A stretch of DNA of 64,000 nt from Vibrio sinaloensis DSM 21326. Its GTDB lineage: Bacteria > Pseudomonadota > Gammaproteobacteria > Enterobacterales > Vibrionaceae. This document shows, piece after piece, positions 17,179-26,700 of this stretch. Location of the stretch: contig NZ_AEVT01000117.1 of assembly GCF_000189275.1 (NCBI RefSeq), positions 62,001 through 126,000 of the forward strand, written 5' to 3'. The translations under genes and the position numbers were made by a program. The notes under the pieces were generated by a model. It worked only from the letters and a program-made list of their open reading frames with translations. It ran no database searches and was not told the DNA's origin. Every line of letters starts with the position of its first letter. Position 1 is the stretch's first letter.

Positions 17179-17997
17179 TTAAGACGATTTACTGCTGTGC
17201 TTTTGAATCAGCTTTTCAACAATGTGTGATACCGCAACAAAGCCAAAGCTTGCCGTGACGACAGTCGCGGCACCAAAACCACTCGCACAGTCCATGCGCT
17301 TTGGCCCTTCAGCCGTCGCTTTTACGCCACAAACGCTGCCATCAGGTTGTGGGTACTTTAACTGCTCAGTAGAAAACACGCATTCAATACCAAACTTACG
17401 GGCAGGATTGGTTGGGAAGTTGTGATGACGACGTAAAGTATCTTTGATTTTTTTCGCCAATGGGTCTTGGATGGTTTTGGTTAAATCTGCGACTTTAATC
17501 TGAGTCGGATCCACCTGACCACCCGCACCACCGGTAGTGATCACTTTGATTTTGTTGCTGCGACAATACGCCAGCAGCGAAGCTTTTGCTTTGACGCTAT
17601 CGATGGCATCCAACACATAATCGTACTCTTTAGTTAAGTACTCATGCTGATTGTCTGGGCCGATGAAATCATCAATCAAATTGACCTTACATTCTGGGTT
17701 GATCAATTTGACGCGCTCAGCCATCACTTCAATTTTGCTTTGACCTACGGTTCCCGACATCGCGTGAATTTGGCGGTTGATGTTAGTGACGCATACATCG
17801 TCCATATCAATTAAGGTTAACTCGCCTACACCAGTACGCGCTAAAGCCTCTACCGCCCATGACCCGACACCACCGATCCCGACGACACAGACATGAGCCG
17901 CGCGCAGTATCTCGACTTCACTGTTACCGTAAAGACGACGAGTCCCGCCAAAGCGTTGGTTGTAGCTATCAGAAGCTGGTGTATCGAGTTCACGCAT
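17179..17997 (-). CDS. tcdA: tRNA threonylcarbamoyladenosine dehydratase
   Basis: An E1-like enzyme (also called CsdL) that uses ATP to cyclise t6A37 to ct6A in ANN-decoding tRNAs. The nucleotide-binding GIGGVGSWAVEALARTGVG is at about 36-54, and LIDMDDVCVTNINRQ follows, both typical of the ThiF/MoeB fold. The ATG at 17997 (MRELDTPASDSYNQRFGG, 272 residues) matches the family. An upstream extension of 19 codons overlaps the mltA terminator and was rejected. CsdE is the immediate downstream partner. Confidence 0.94.
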   Translation of the reverse strand: MRELDTPASDSYNQRFGGTRRLYGNSEVEILRAAHVCVVGIGGVGSWAVEALARTGVGELTLIDMDDVCVTNINRQIHAMSGTVGQSKIEVMAERVKLINPECKVNLIDDFIGPDNQHEYLTKEYDYVLDAIDSVKAKASLLAYCRSNKIKVITTGGAGGQVDPTQIKVADLTKTIQDPLAKKIKDTLRRHHNFPTNPARKFGIECVFSTEQLKYPQPDGSVCGVKATAEGPKRMDCASGFGAATVVTASFGFVAVSHIVEKLIQKHSSKSS

Positions 17998-18032
17998 GAT
18001 GCTGTTCTTCCGCAATATCAGAGTACAAAAAC

Positions 18033-18059
18033 AAAGAGTGCGTTTTATACGCACTCTTT
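18033..18059 (-). terminator. Intrinsic terminator of mltA
   Basis: A perfect 11-base stem AAAGAGTGCGT with ACGCACTCTTT around TTTAT. On the minus strand it is followed by GTTTTTG. It separates mltA from tcdA. Confidence 0.83.
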
Positions 18060-18083
18060 ATTAAAAAGTCTAGATGAGAAAGT

Positions 18084-19187
18084 CTATTGTAACTTCTCTG
18101 GCGGCAATGCCCAAGGCGCTTGTGTTGCGCTCCCCTCTAAGCCCAATTTCCACACTCGGCCGAAGTGTTTGTAATGGCCCGCTTCGGTACCTGCTCTTGG
18201 CCCCATACCGTGGTATAGATCAAGGTGGTTTTGTTTAACTGCGCCCCCGGTATCTAATACGATAAGAAGACGTAACTGATGTGCACCACTCCATGAGCCA
18301 TCGGCATTTAATAGTGGAACCTCCGCTAAGATCGGAGTCCCCATCGGTAAAATAGAACGGTCACCAGCCACCGATGCCATCGGTAATAGCGGAATTCCAG
18401 CAGAGCCTGTCACAGGCGCATCGGCTTGTGGAGAGAAGAACACGTAAGATGGATTCTGCTCTAATACTTCACGTACGGTTGCTTCATCGTTTTCCATGAC
18501 CCAGTCTTTGATCGCTTTCATCGACATTTTCTCACGCGGTACTAAGCCACGCTCAATCAATACTCGACCAATACTGACATACGCTTTATTGTTTTTGCCG
18601 CCGTATGCAAAGTACTCGAGCGTATCGTCATCTTCAAAATGAACAAAGCCGCTCCCCTGCACTTCCATCAGAAACGGATCAATACGATTGGCCGCATAAC
18701 CAAGCTCAAGACCTTGTCCTGCTAAAGCACCAGAATAAATTTCGGCTCGTGTCGGGCAGTTCTTGTCACAATTTGGCTTCGCGTAAACAGGGTATTTATA
18801 GGTTTCATTGGCATGGTGACGCAGCTCCATCACAGGGGAAAAGTAACCCGTGAAAAGAACATTGCCTTTCTTGTCACCACCACCGAACTGCGCCGTTTGA
18901 ATACCAAAATTAGCAAGTTCACTAGGGTCACCACTTTGCAGTACCCACTCATTCAGCTTCTCATACAAAGGCTGATACACTTTCGCCATCGAGCTGGATT
19001 TATTGACCACTTGCTCAGCTTGTTTGTGAAACTCGGTAAAATCACGCGGTTTGTCTGATTCAACAACTGAGGTTTTATTCAAAATTGAGTTGAATTCACC
19101 ATCGACGTATTGTTGAGCTCGTTCATTAGGTTGTGCACAGCCAAATAACACGGCTGCCGCAACGATAGGAAGATATTTTTTGAACAC
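18084..19187 (-). CDS. mltA: Membrane-bound lytic murein transglycosylase A
   Basis: An outer-membrane lipoprotein that cleaves the MurNAc-GlcNAc bond of peptidoglycan with 1,6-anhydro product formation. The signal peptide ends in LFGC. The MltA domain (GYFSPVMEL, NRIDPFLMEVQGSGFV) and the C-terminal 3D domain with LDTGGAVKQNHLDLYHGMG (about 315-333) carry the conserved Asp residues. The start chosen is GTG at 19187 (367 residues) because GGAGAGGA precedes it and the signal peptide then begins correctly. An ATG 13 codons upstream would add a non-signal leader. Confidence 0.92.
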   Translation of the reverse strand: MFKKYLPIVAAAVLFGCAQPNERAQQYVDGEFNSILNKTSVVESDKPRDFTEFHKQAEQVVNKSSSMAKVYQPLYEKLNEWVLQSGDPSELANFGIQTAQFGGGDKKGNVLFTGYFSPVMELRHHANETYKYPVYAKPNCDKNCPTRAEIYSGALAGQGLELGYAANRIDPFLMEVQGSGFVHFEDDDTLEYFAYGGKNNKAYVSIGRVLIERGLVPREKMSMKAIKDWVMENDEATVREVLEQNPSYVFFSPQADAPVTGSAGIPLLPMASVAGDRSILPMGTPILAEVPLLNADGSWSGAHQLRLLIVLDTGGAVKQNHLDLYHGMGPRAGTEAGHYKHFGRVWKLGLEGSATQAPWALPPEKLQ

Positions 19188-19256
19188 AGATTTGTTTCCT
19201 CTCCAGCAATTAGCTGAGCATGACAAACTCAGCCAAGTTGCGCAACGAGAGAGAGG

Positions 19257-19676
19257 TTAACGAATGTTATTTTTAAACTTTTCTGACAAACGATACACAG
19301 GTTGGTAGTGAGGTTGGGAGATCAGTTTCATCTCGGTAAAGTTTTCATTCAATACCTGAAAGCGACGAACCGACTCTCCAACCCGATACTCTACAAACGC
19401 ACCATCGAAGCTGTATTCGGTGTCAACAATGCCACCGTTAATCGATACGCCACTAGGCCCAAGGACAAACTCTTCCGCAGAGTAACTGGCGACGTTCTGC
19501 TCAACCCAAGTTCCGTATACATTGGATTTAGGAAAAGTCACCGAAAGATAATAGTTATAAAGTGGAATCGTCAATGCGATCACTGCCGCCAACGCTGCGA
19601 GAAACAGCAGTTGGAGGGTGCGTTCAATGACTCTCTTTTTGTTGGAGCTTGTTTTATCCACTTTATTCTTGACCAT
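19257..19676 (-). CDS. Small membrane protein, probable DUF2850 family
   Basis: A 139-residue protein with a basic cytoplasmic N-terminus (KNKVDKTSSNKKRVIERT), one transmembrane helix at about 21-45 and a soluble domain outside the membrane that starts SVTFPKSNVYGTWVEQNVASY. The text resembles the vibrio DUF2850 group; I have no function for it. The domain looks like a small beta-rich fold (YSFDGAFVEYRVGESVRRFQVL). It lies just upstream of mltA in the same direction with a 69-base gap and might be cotranscribed with it. It is divergent from argA. Confidence 0.65.
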   Translation of the reverse strand: MVKNKVDKTSSNKKRVIERTLQLLFLAALAAVIALTIPLYNYYLSVTFPKSNVYGTWVEQNVASYSAEEFVLGPSGVSINGGIVDTEYSFDGAFVEYRVGESVRRFQVLNENFTEMKLISQPHYQPVYRLSEKFKNNIR

Positions 19677-19848
19677 TGCGGTACTAATAACATCACCTAT
19701 CTAATTAGTGTACGACGAAATCACGCTATAAGCAGGCTGAATATGAGCCATTCGACTCTATATCGCCTTCTATATCACTGAACGGGCACCATCACCACCG
19801 AACAAGCGCGGCATTTTGAGTACAGTTCCAAAAAACAACTTGCCTAAA

Positions 19849-19887
19849 AAAGAATAAAATTGCAGTATTGTTAGATATAAATTCACT
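19849..19887 (+). promoter_or_regulatory. Tandem ArgR-type boxes before argA
   Basis: Two 18-base ARG-box-like sites: 19849-19866 (core AGAATAAAATTGCA) and 19870-19887 (core TAGATATAAATTCA). They match the core TGAATWWWWATTCA at 11 and 12 of 14 positions. The 3-base gap and 21-base period are the spacing of E. coli ArgR operators. The boxes end 13 bases before the argA start codon. Confidence 0.65.
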
Positions 19888-19900
19888 TTCAGGTTGTACC

Positions 19901-21238
19901 GTGAAAATAAGAAACACAGCACTTGTTAAAGGATTCCGCCAGTCTGTTCCTTATGTGAATGCTCACCGAGGAAAAACCATGGTGATCATGCTAGGAGGCG
20001 AAGCGGTTGCGGATCATAACTTCTCTAACATCATTAGTGACTTAGCCTTACTGCACAGTCTAGGAGTGAAGATTGTGCTAGTGCATGGTGCGCGCCCTCA
20101 AATCAGCGCTATTCTACAGCAAAATCAACATAATACCCCATACCACAAGGGCATTCGTGTTACCGATGAAGAAGCTCTCAACTATGTCATGCAAGCCTCT
20201 GGTCAACTGCAGCTCTCCATCACCGCCCAGCTGTCAATGAGCTTGAGCAATACGCCGATGGCGGGTACCCAACTAAACGTTGTCAGCGGTAATTTTATTA
20301 TCTCTCAACCGCTTGGGGTTGATGACGGGGTCGACTACTGCCACAGCGGCCGTATACGTCGTATTGACGTTGAAGGCATTAACCGAATGTTGGATCAAGG
20401 CTCGATTGTGTTACTTGGCCCCATTGCCAGCTCTGTCACGGGGGAGTCTTTTAACCTGCTCTCTGAAGAAGTGGCGACTCAAGTTGCGATCAAACTCAAA
20501 GCAGACAAGCTGATTGGCTTTTGTTCCGAGCAAGGCATCATAGATGAAGCAGGTAATGCGGTCGCCGAGTTGTTTCCGCGTGAAGCTGAGCAAATCTTGA
20601 ACAAAATAGAACAAGACATCGATAACAGTAGTGACAACTCGTCCGGAACACTCCGTTTTCTCCGTGCTGCCATTTCTGCTTGCCATGCTGGAGTACCTCG
20701 AAGTCACCTTGTGAGCTACAAAATGGATGGCGCACTGGTACAAGAATTGTTCTCCCTCGATGGTATCGGTACCCAAGTGGTTCAAGCCAGTGCAGAGCAA
20801 GTTCGTCAGGCCGACATTGATGACATAGGCGGTATTTTGGACTTAATACGTCCCCTTGAAGAGCAGGGGGTTCTTGTTAGACGATCCCGCGAACAACTCG
20901 AACAAGAGATCCCGCAGTTCACCATCATTGAGAAAGATGGCTTAATCATTGGCTGCGCTGCTTTGTATCCGTACCCGGAAGAGAAAATGGCCGAGATGGC
21001 ATGCGTTGCGATCCACCCAGAGTATCGAGATGGTAACCGTGGCCTACTGCTATTAAACCACATGCGTTTACAATCTAAAGCCCAAGGGATTCAACAAATT
21101 TTTGTGTTAACCACTCACAGCTTGCACTGGTTTAGAGAGCAAGGATTCCATGAAATGGACGTCAGATTTTTGCCTTCGCATAAACAAAACCTGTACAACT
21201 ACCAACGAAAATCAAAAATATTGTCGCTTGAATTATAA
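19901..21238 (+). CDS. argA: N-acetylglutamate synthase
   Basis: Makes N-acetylglutamate from glutamate and acetyl-CoA, the first step of arginine synthesis. An N-terminal amino-acid-kinase-like domain (about 1-280: KTMVIMLGGEAVAD, LVHGARPQI) carries the arginine feedback site in this family. A C-terminal GNAT acetyltransferase domain follows (about 295-445), with the acetyl-CoA loop region ACVAIHPEYRDGNRG. The start chosen is GTG at 19901 (445 residues), preceded by AGG. The frame is open 11 codons further up, but that stretch overlaps the ArgR-like boxes. It is monocistronic on the plus strand. Confidence 0.94.
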   Translation: MKIRNTALVKGFRQSVPYVNAHRGKTMVIMLGGEAVADHNFSNIISDLALLHSLGVKIVLVHGARPQISAILQQNQHNTPYHKGIRVTDEEALNYVMQASGQLQLSITAQLSMSLSNTPMAGTQLNVVSGNFIISQPLGVDDGVDYCHSGRIRRIDVEGINRMLDQGSIVLLGPIASSVTGESFNLLSEEVATQVAIKLKADKLIGFCSEQGIIDEAGNAVAELFPREAEQILNKIEQDIDNSSDNSSGTLRFLRAAISACHAGVPRSHLVSYKMDGALVQELFSLDGIGTQVVQASAEQVRQADIDDIGGILDLIRPLEEQGVLVRRSREQLEQEIPQFTIIEKDGLIIGCAALYPYPEEKMAEMACVAIHPEYRDGNRGLLLLNHMRLQSKAQGIQQIFVLTTHSLHWFREQGFHEMDVRFLPSHKQNLYNYQRKSKILSLEL

Positions 21239-21332
21239 GCAGCTCAGTCTCATTTAAGACACATATTTTCATAAAGTTGACAGAAAAATCTGCTTTATTC
21301 TCTTTATTTCATAATCTTGATTGGTTAAAATT

Positions 21333-21356
21333 TCGGCTCCTTAATAAAGGAGCCGA
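21333..21356. terminator. Perfect hairpin between argA and recD, possible terminator
   Basis: Ten-base arms TCGGCTCCTT and AAGGAGCCGA around AATA. On the minus strand it is followed by AATTTT, so it could end recD transcripts. On the plus strand no T-run follows. Its role for argA is uncertain. Confidence 0.5.
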
Positions 21357-21438
21357 TAGGACTCATCTCTACTTAGTCAATCACTAAGTTGCACGGACTG
21401 CTTTAAGTTGATAACAACGTCACTAAGAGCATTATTCG

Positions 21439-21618
21439 ATGAAAACTATTATTTGTAATTCAATTCAGAGCTTTTGGGATATGGCAGACAATGACCTGCT
21501 AGAAGGACAGGATGTACATTGTGTCTTCCCTGTTTCAGAAGGTCTTAAAGCTTTTATATTGAACTACCAAGAAAAGTATCAAATACGCAGTATTTCCTTT
21601 TCAACCGCTCTTGCGTAA
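21439..21618 (+). CDS. Candidate 59-residue protein, unknown
   Basis: An ATG-to-TAA frame of 59 codons that begins MKTIICNSIQSFWDMADNDL and ends SFSTALA. The composition looks protein-like: charged and hydrophobic residues are mixed, with a Cys at 6 and 28 and an aromatic-rich middle (KAFILNYQEKYQ). There is no signal peptide or membrane helix. A weak AAGAG lies about 10 bases before the ATG. It stands alone in a 413-base gap between convergent argA and recD, on the argA strand. I recognise no family, and it could be chance. Confidence 0.42.
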   Translation: MKTIICNSIQSFWDMADNDLLEGQDVHCVFPVSEGLKAFILNYQEKYQIRSISFSTALA

Positions 21619-21651
21619 TCGCTGCTGAATGTACACCCTAACCAGGGATGG

Positions 21652-23754
21652 TTAGACTTCCCCTCCAGTTAATAAACGATCCACCAACCCACTCGCCCTC
21701 TCAGTACGAATCTTAATACCTCGTTTCAATACGCGTTCATCCACATACAAACTTAACTGTTTTTTCGCTCGTGTAATCCCGGTATAGATCAGCTCTCTAG
21801 TTAAGATTGGGGTGAAGTCTGGCGGCAATATCATTAGCGTGTGCTCAAACTCACTGCCTTGAGATTTATGAATCGTCATTGCATACGCCGTTTCATGTTC
21901 AGGGACACGACTAGGCAATACTGCTTTTACGCTGCCATCAGGCAATTCAAAGAACACTTTCAGCTTGTTTTGCGTTTCATCACGAATACAGATACCAATA
22001 TCACCATTATAAAGACCCAAGCCATGATCATTGCGCGTCACCATTACAGGGCGCCCGTGATACCAAAGCTCGTCTTGAACCTGGATCAATTTACGGCTTG
22101 CCAACGCACGCTCAATGCGTTGATTTAAACCTGCAACACCAAAGTCCCCTTCACGAACGGCGCACAACAATCGACATTTAGCGAATGCGTCCAACGCCGC
22201 TTTAGCTCGAGTTTCAATGGACTCTGGTTGACCGGTTTCAGTATCGAGCAAGGCTTGTTCAGCGCGTTGTAAATAGTCGCGATATTCATGGACCATAGTT
22301 TGCACCATTTGCCCATAGTGCTGGCTGTCGATAGGATATTTAGCAATATCTGAAAATGGCTTTTGCCACACCCAATCGATCTGCTGAGCAGAACCGGCAT
22401 TGATAGCCTTAGCCAGCTGACCAATTCCAGATCGTGCATCAAATCGATAGCTTTTTTGCAACATGCACAGGCTGTCTGCAATCATAGCTGTACTGCCTTT
22501 GGTGTTGACCAAGGTTTGATAGCCTGTGAGTTTGGCAACAGTTTGACTTTGCCCTGCGCTGTAACCGAACTGATTAAAAGAACAGATATCACCGAGTACC
22601 GCGCCCGCCTCAACCGACGCGAGCTGATCCTTATCACCCAGTAAGATAAGCCGTGCATGCTTAGGTAAAGCGGCGACTAACTTATACATCATTGGTAAAT
22701 CGACCATCGATGCCTCATCCACCACCAGAATATCGAGGTGGAGAGGGTTTTGCTGGTGATGTCGAAATTCTGCACTGTTTGGAATCGCCCCTAGCAAGCG
22801 ATGAATAGTGCTGGCATCAGTCGGTATCGCGGCTTTGAGTTCAGGTTCAACAGGCAATTGGGAGATTGCTTTACCAATCGACTCCGTCAAACGAGCGGCT
22901 GCCTTACCCGTCGGGGCAACCAATTTGATGCTCGGCGCTTCGCCTGCTTGTTTCGCTTGCTCAATCAATGCGGCCAAAAGCTTGGTTACTGTGGTGGTTT
23001 TACCGGTACCCGGCCCTCCAGAGATCACCGCAAAACGCCTGGTAAGCGCTATCGCCGCAGCGACTTTCTGCCAGTTCACACAAACCGACTGTGGGACAAG
23101 CTCATCCAGCACCGACAGTTGCTCAATGGTCCTGACGTCAGAAAGCTTTTGGCCTATGGCAGGCCAATCGAGTATTTCCTCGTTAACCACATCCAAATGG
23201 TCACACACTAAGCGTTGTAACTTCACCAGAGTCACATCTGGATCATTTTTAATACTTTCAAATAAATAGCGATAGTTTCGCGCAAAGAGATGGTTGAGTA
23301 ATTCCGTAAGTTTTTGCTGCTCATCAGGCTTTAGGATCATGGGTATCCCAAAGCTATTTAAGCGCTCAGCGAGGGTGACTTCATAGTGCCAATAACGATG
23401 TAAATACAAACGTTCGCCATCAAAAATTAATGGCTTTGCTTGAGCTTGATTGGCAACGATGGTCGATTGACTGAGAAGCTGAAACCAATCGATATCGATA
23501 AGCTGTTGATTAAGAGATAACGCTGCTTCACCGAACAAACCAAGCTTAGCCGCGAGGTCCACAGCCTGGCCTTGGCCGTCAACTAACGGCAAGCAGATAT
23601 GCCCTTTACCTAACTCGCTACTGACCACACCAGCGATAAACGCCAACTTGTCATCTTGCGATTGGTTGTAAATAAAACGCGCAAACTGGTAGTCCAACTG
23701 GCGCAGATTACCTTTGTCTGCAAGTAGACCTAACGTAGAAACAAGTGTCGCCAT
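21652..23754 (-). CDS. recD: Exodeoxyribonuclease V alpha subunit RecD
   Basis: The fast 5'-3' helicase motor of RecBCD. The 700 residues include the Walker A GGPGTGKTTTVTKLL (about 245-259), Walker B VDEASMVDLPMM, GDKDQLASVEAGAVLGD, and the C-terminal UvrD-like MTIHKSQGSEFEHTL. The N-terminal RecC-contact domain is present. The length is larger than the 608 residues of E. coli RecD but usual for vibrios. The ATG overlaps the recB stop by one base (TGATG), so translation is probably coupled. Confidence 0.95.
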   Translation of the reverse strand: MATLVSTLGLLADKGNLRQLDYQFARFIYNQSQDDKLAFIAGVVSSELGKGHICLPLVDGQGQAVDLAAKLGLFGEAALSLNQQLIDIDWFQLLSQSTIVANQAQAKPLIFDGERLYLHRYWHYEVTLAERLNSFGIPMILKPDEQQKLTELLNHLFARNYRYLFESIKNDPDVTLVKLQRLVCDHLDVVNEEILDWPAIGQKLSDVRTIEQLSVLDELVPQSVCVNWQKVAAAIALTRRFAVISGGPGTGKTTTVTKLLAALIEQAKQAGEAPSIKLVAPTGKAAARLTESIGKAISQLPVEPELKAAIPTDASTIHRLLGAIPNSAEFRHHQQNPLHLDILVVDEASMVDLPMMYKLVAALPKHARLILLGDKDQLASVEAGAVLGDICSFNQFGYSAGQSQTVAKLTGYQTLVNTKGSTAMIADSLCMLQKSYRFDARSGIGQLAKAINAGSAQQIDWVWQKPFSDIAKYPIDSQHYGQMVQTMVHEYRDYLQRAEQALLDTETGQPESIETRAKAALDAFAKCRLLCAVREGDFGVAGLNQRIERALASRKLIQVQDELWYHGRPVMVTRNDHGLGLYNGDIGICIRDETQNKLKVFFELPDGSVKAVLPSRVPEHETAYAMTIHKSQGSEFEHTLMILPPDFTPILTRELIYTGITRAKKQLSLYVDERVLKRGIKIRTERASGLVDRLLTGGEV

Positions 23755-26700
23755 CAGATAAGTTCTCCTTGACCAGCACTGTTGTATTTGGTGTCGATGG
23801 GCATACCATCAATCAAACGATCCATATCGTCTAACAATTCCAAACTCGGCTTCGCAGAAAAAATACCGTGACGACTTTCTCCATCCATACCTCGTAGGAA
23901 TAGATAGTAGACACCACCAAAATGCTGCTGATAGTCGTAATTAGGTAAACGACTGGCGAGAAAGCGGTGCAGCGCTAATGCGTAAATCTGATACTGTAAA
24001 TCATAACGGTGCTCAGCCATCGCGGCCTTGAGCGCATCCCCATGATAGTAACTCACATCATCCCCTAGATAGTTCGATTTCCAGTCCAAAACGTAATACT
24101 TGCCACTATCTTCGAACACCAAATCGATGAACCCTTTGAGCATGCCTTGCACGGTTTGAAACCCTAAATCTCCCGCTTTGGCTGACAGTGGATCATGACG
24201 TTGGATAACTCGGTTAAGCGCAGGAGAAGACAACACTTCAATTGGTAACAAAAACTCCATTTCCACCAGTCGTTGCGAGGGCTGTTTTCGATTTAACAGC
24301 AAAGACTGACCATCCAGTGGGGTCGCCAGCACCGTATCCACCAAAGACTGAAGCACCGGCAACCACGCTTCCTCTAATTGCTCGCTTTCCATTAAGTGAC
24401 GAATGACTTCACTGTTCTCTTCACTGCAGGCTGATTGCGTAAACTCAACCTCCTCAAACAGGCTATGTAAAAAGGTTCCGGGACGCGCTCCGCGTGGAAA
24501 GGTAAAGATGGTCTTTTCAGGCTCGAGCAACTCCTCTTCCTCTTGCTCACCAGAAGAGTCGACATCCAAACGCATCAAGTCGGTTAAGGCCTCGTCGACC
24601 GCATGGCTGTGGCCTTGCTTAACTAAGCCTGAATAACTGGTAATGCGCCAATTACGGTCAATAGATTGAGTCAGCTCTCTCGCCGAAAGTTCAGGCTGCT
24701 CTGACTCTTGAATGACAAGCGGCGCATTATGCTCATTAGGTAAGCCACTGCAAACAACACAGTCTAAACCGTCAACATGCTTAGCAATAGACTGGCTTAA
24801 ATCATCAATCCCACCTTGTTGGCCGTCTTGCAGTAAATACCCCATAGCACTGTGATGGACACCGGTTGGTTCTTTGCTAGAGCGTCCATTTCTTAGCGGC
24901 GCGGCACCAATAAAACAGCCGTAGACTGCACGAGTCAATGCCACATAAATTAGACGTAAATCTTCTGCTAGACGCTCTTTATCAGCCTGAGCGAGCGCTG
25001 CATCTTGCTTGGTAATATCCAGGATGGTCTGATCTTGCTCCGCATCATAATACTTCGCTTCGCTGGCCTCTCGATAACTGAGAACGAAAGGTAAGAAAAC
25101 CAGGTCATACTCCAGACCTTTAGACTTATGGATCGTAACGATCTGGACTAAGTTACGTTCCGACTCAAGACGCTGGATTTGGTCTTCACTGCCACCAAGC
25201 CCATTTAATGCATCGCTGATGGCTTGAGCTAACCAGCGTAGCAGGCCATGGTCACTATCGAGTTCGCTGGTGGCTTGTTGCAGCAGCTCACCAATGTGCA
25301 TCAAGTCAGTCAGTGTGCGTTCGCCTCCCGCCTCTTCGAGTAACCGCTCTGCAATGTGACGCTTACTGATGACACTGCGTAGCATCGGCAGAACACCGCG
25401 TTGCAACCATAGCTTCCGATACTCTTTGAACTCATTGATTGCGCTTTCCCACTCGTTCTCATCGTTGTTCAGTTTATCGAGCGTGCCTGCATCAAGAGCA
25501 AACAGCTCAGACGCCAAACACGCTCGTAGAGCGCGATCATTTTCTGGGGTTAACACGGCTTGGAGTAAGCGTTGCACGTCACTCGCAACCGAAGAGACAA
25601 ACACGCTGTCACGGTTAGACAAATACACACTGGCAATACCTTGCAAAGCTAAGGCTTCTTTGACCATGCGCCCTTCGCTCCCCGTGCGAACCAATACAGC
25701 GATATCACCGGCTTGAATGGCCTGTCGTTGTTCGCCCTGCTCAAAATGCGCTTCGCCGTTTTGCGCTGCAGTTAGAATCGTTTGTATCTGATCCGCTGTC
25801 GCTTTTGCCATTGCGGTAAGGTACTCACCTTTAGGCAACGGCTTTTCTTCGCACTCTTGTAACCAATAAGTCAGCGCTGGCTGTTTTTGGCCTGCCATAG
25901 TCCAAATCCGCTGTTCCGCTTTCGGGCTGTGGTTAACCGCTAAAAATGGGATGTCTTGATCGTAGATAAATGGGCTACTGGGCAACTGAAATATCTGATT
26001 CACGGCCGCCACCATATCGGCACTCGAGCGCCAGTTTGTTCCCAAAGTGAAGTGTGAGGAAACCTGATTGCGCGCTTTGATATAAGTAAAAATATCGGCG
26101 CCGCGGAAACCGTAAATCGCCTGCTTTGGGTCACCGATCATAAACAAACCACATTCAGGGTTATTGAGATAAATTCGGCTAAAGATACTGTACTGAAGTG
26201 GGTCGGTATCCTGGAATTCATCAATCATCGCCACTGGGTACAAGGTTCGAATACGTTCCGCGAGCAACTGACTTTCATCACCATCAATTGATGCCGAGAG
26301 ATTGGTTAACAAATCATCAAATGATAACCACTGTTTCTGATCCTTAGCCTTGGCAAGCATAGTGCGACAGTGGTCAATAGCGTGCGCCAAAATCGGAGCT
26401 TTCAGGCTGATTGGCTGAGCAAGAAATGCTTCAATCTGAGCAAAAACCTCATGAGTAGGTGGATTGCCTTTCGGCGTCTTTTCCAGCAGCACATTCTGGG
26501 CAAACTTGCCGAGCTGCTCAGGTATGTCATAACTCGTGGTTTCGCTGGCCGCCCAGTCACTCACCGCTTGCAACCAAAGTGGCAGTGATTTCTTACTGTA
26601 GCTGCGTTTGTTGACATCAGAGTCGCTAATCAGCGCTAACAAATCCTCTTGATGGCTCAGCCACACCGATTTGAGTGCATCAATCGCCGCTAAATTCTGT

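Noticed and set aside
19302..19781. Plus-strand frame of 159 codons
   Set aside because: Opposite the DUF2850-type gene, which has a membrane helix and better start context.
22801..23269. Two plus-strand frames of 136 and 153 codons
   Set aside because: Both are antisense to recD, which has clear helicase motifs on the minus strand.
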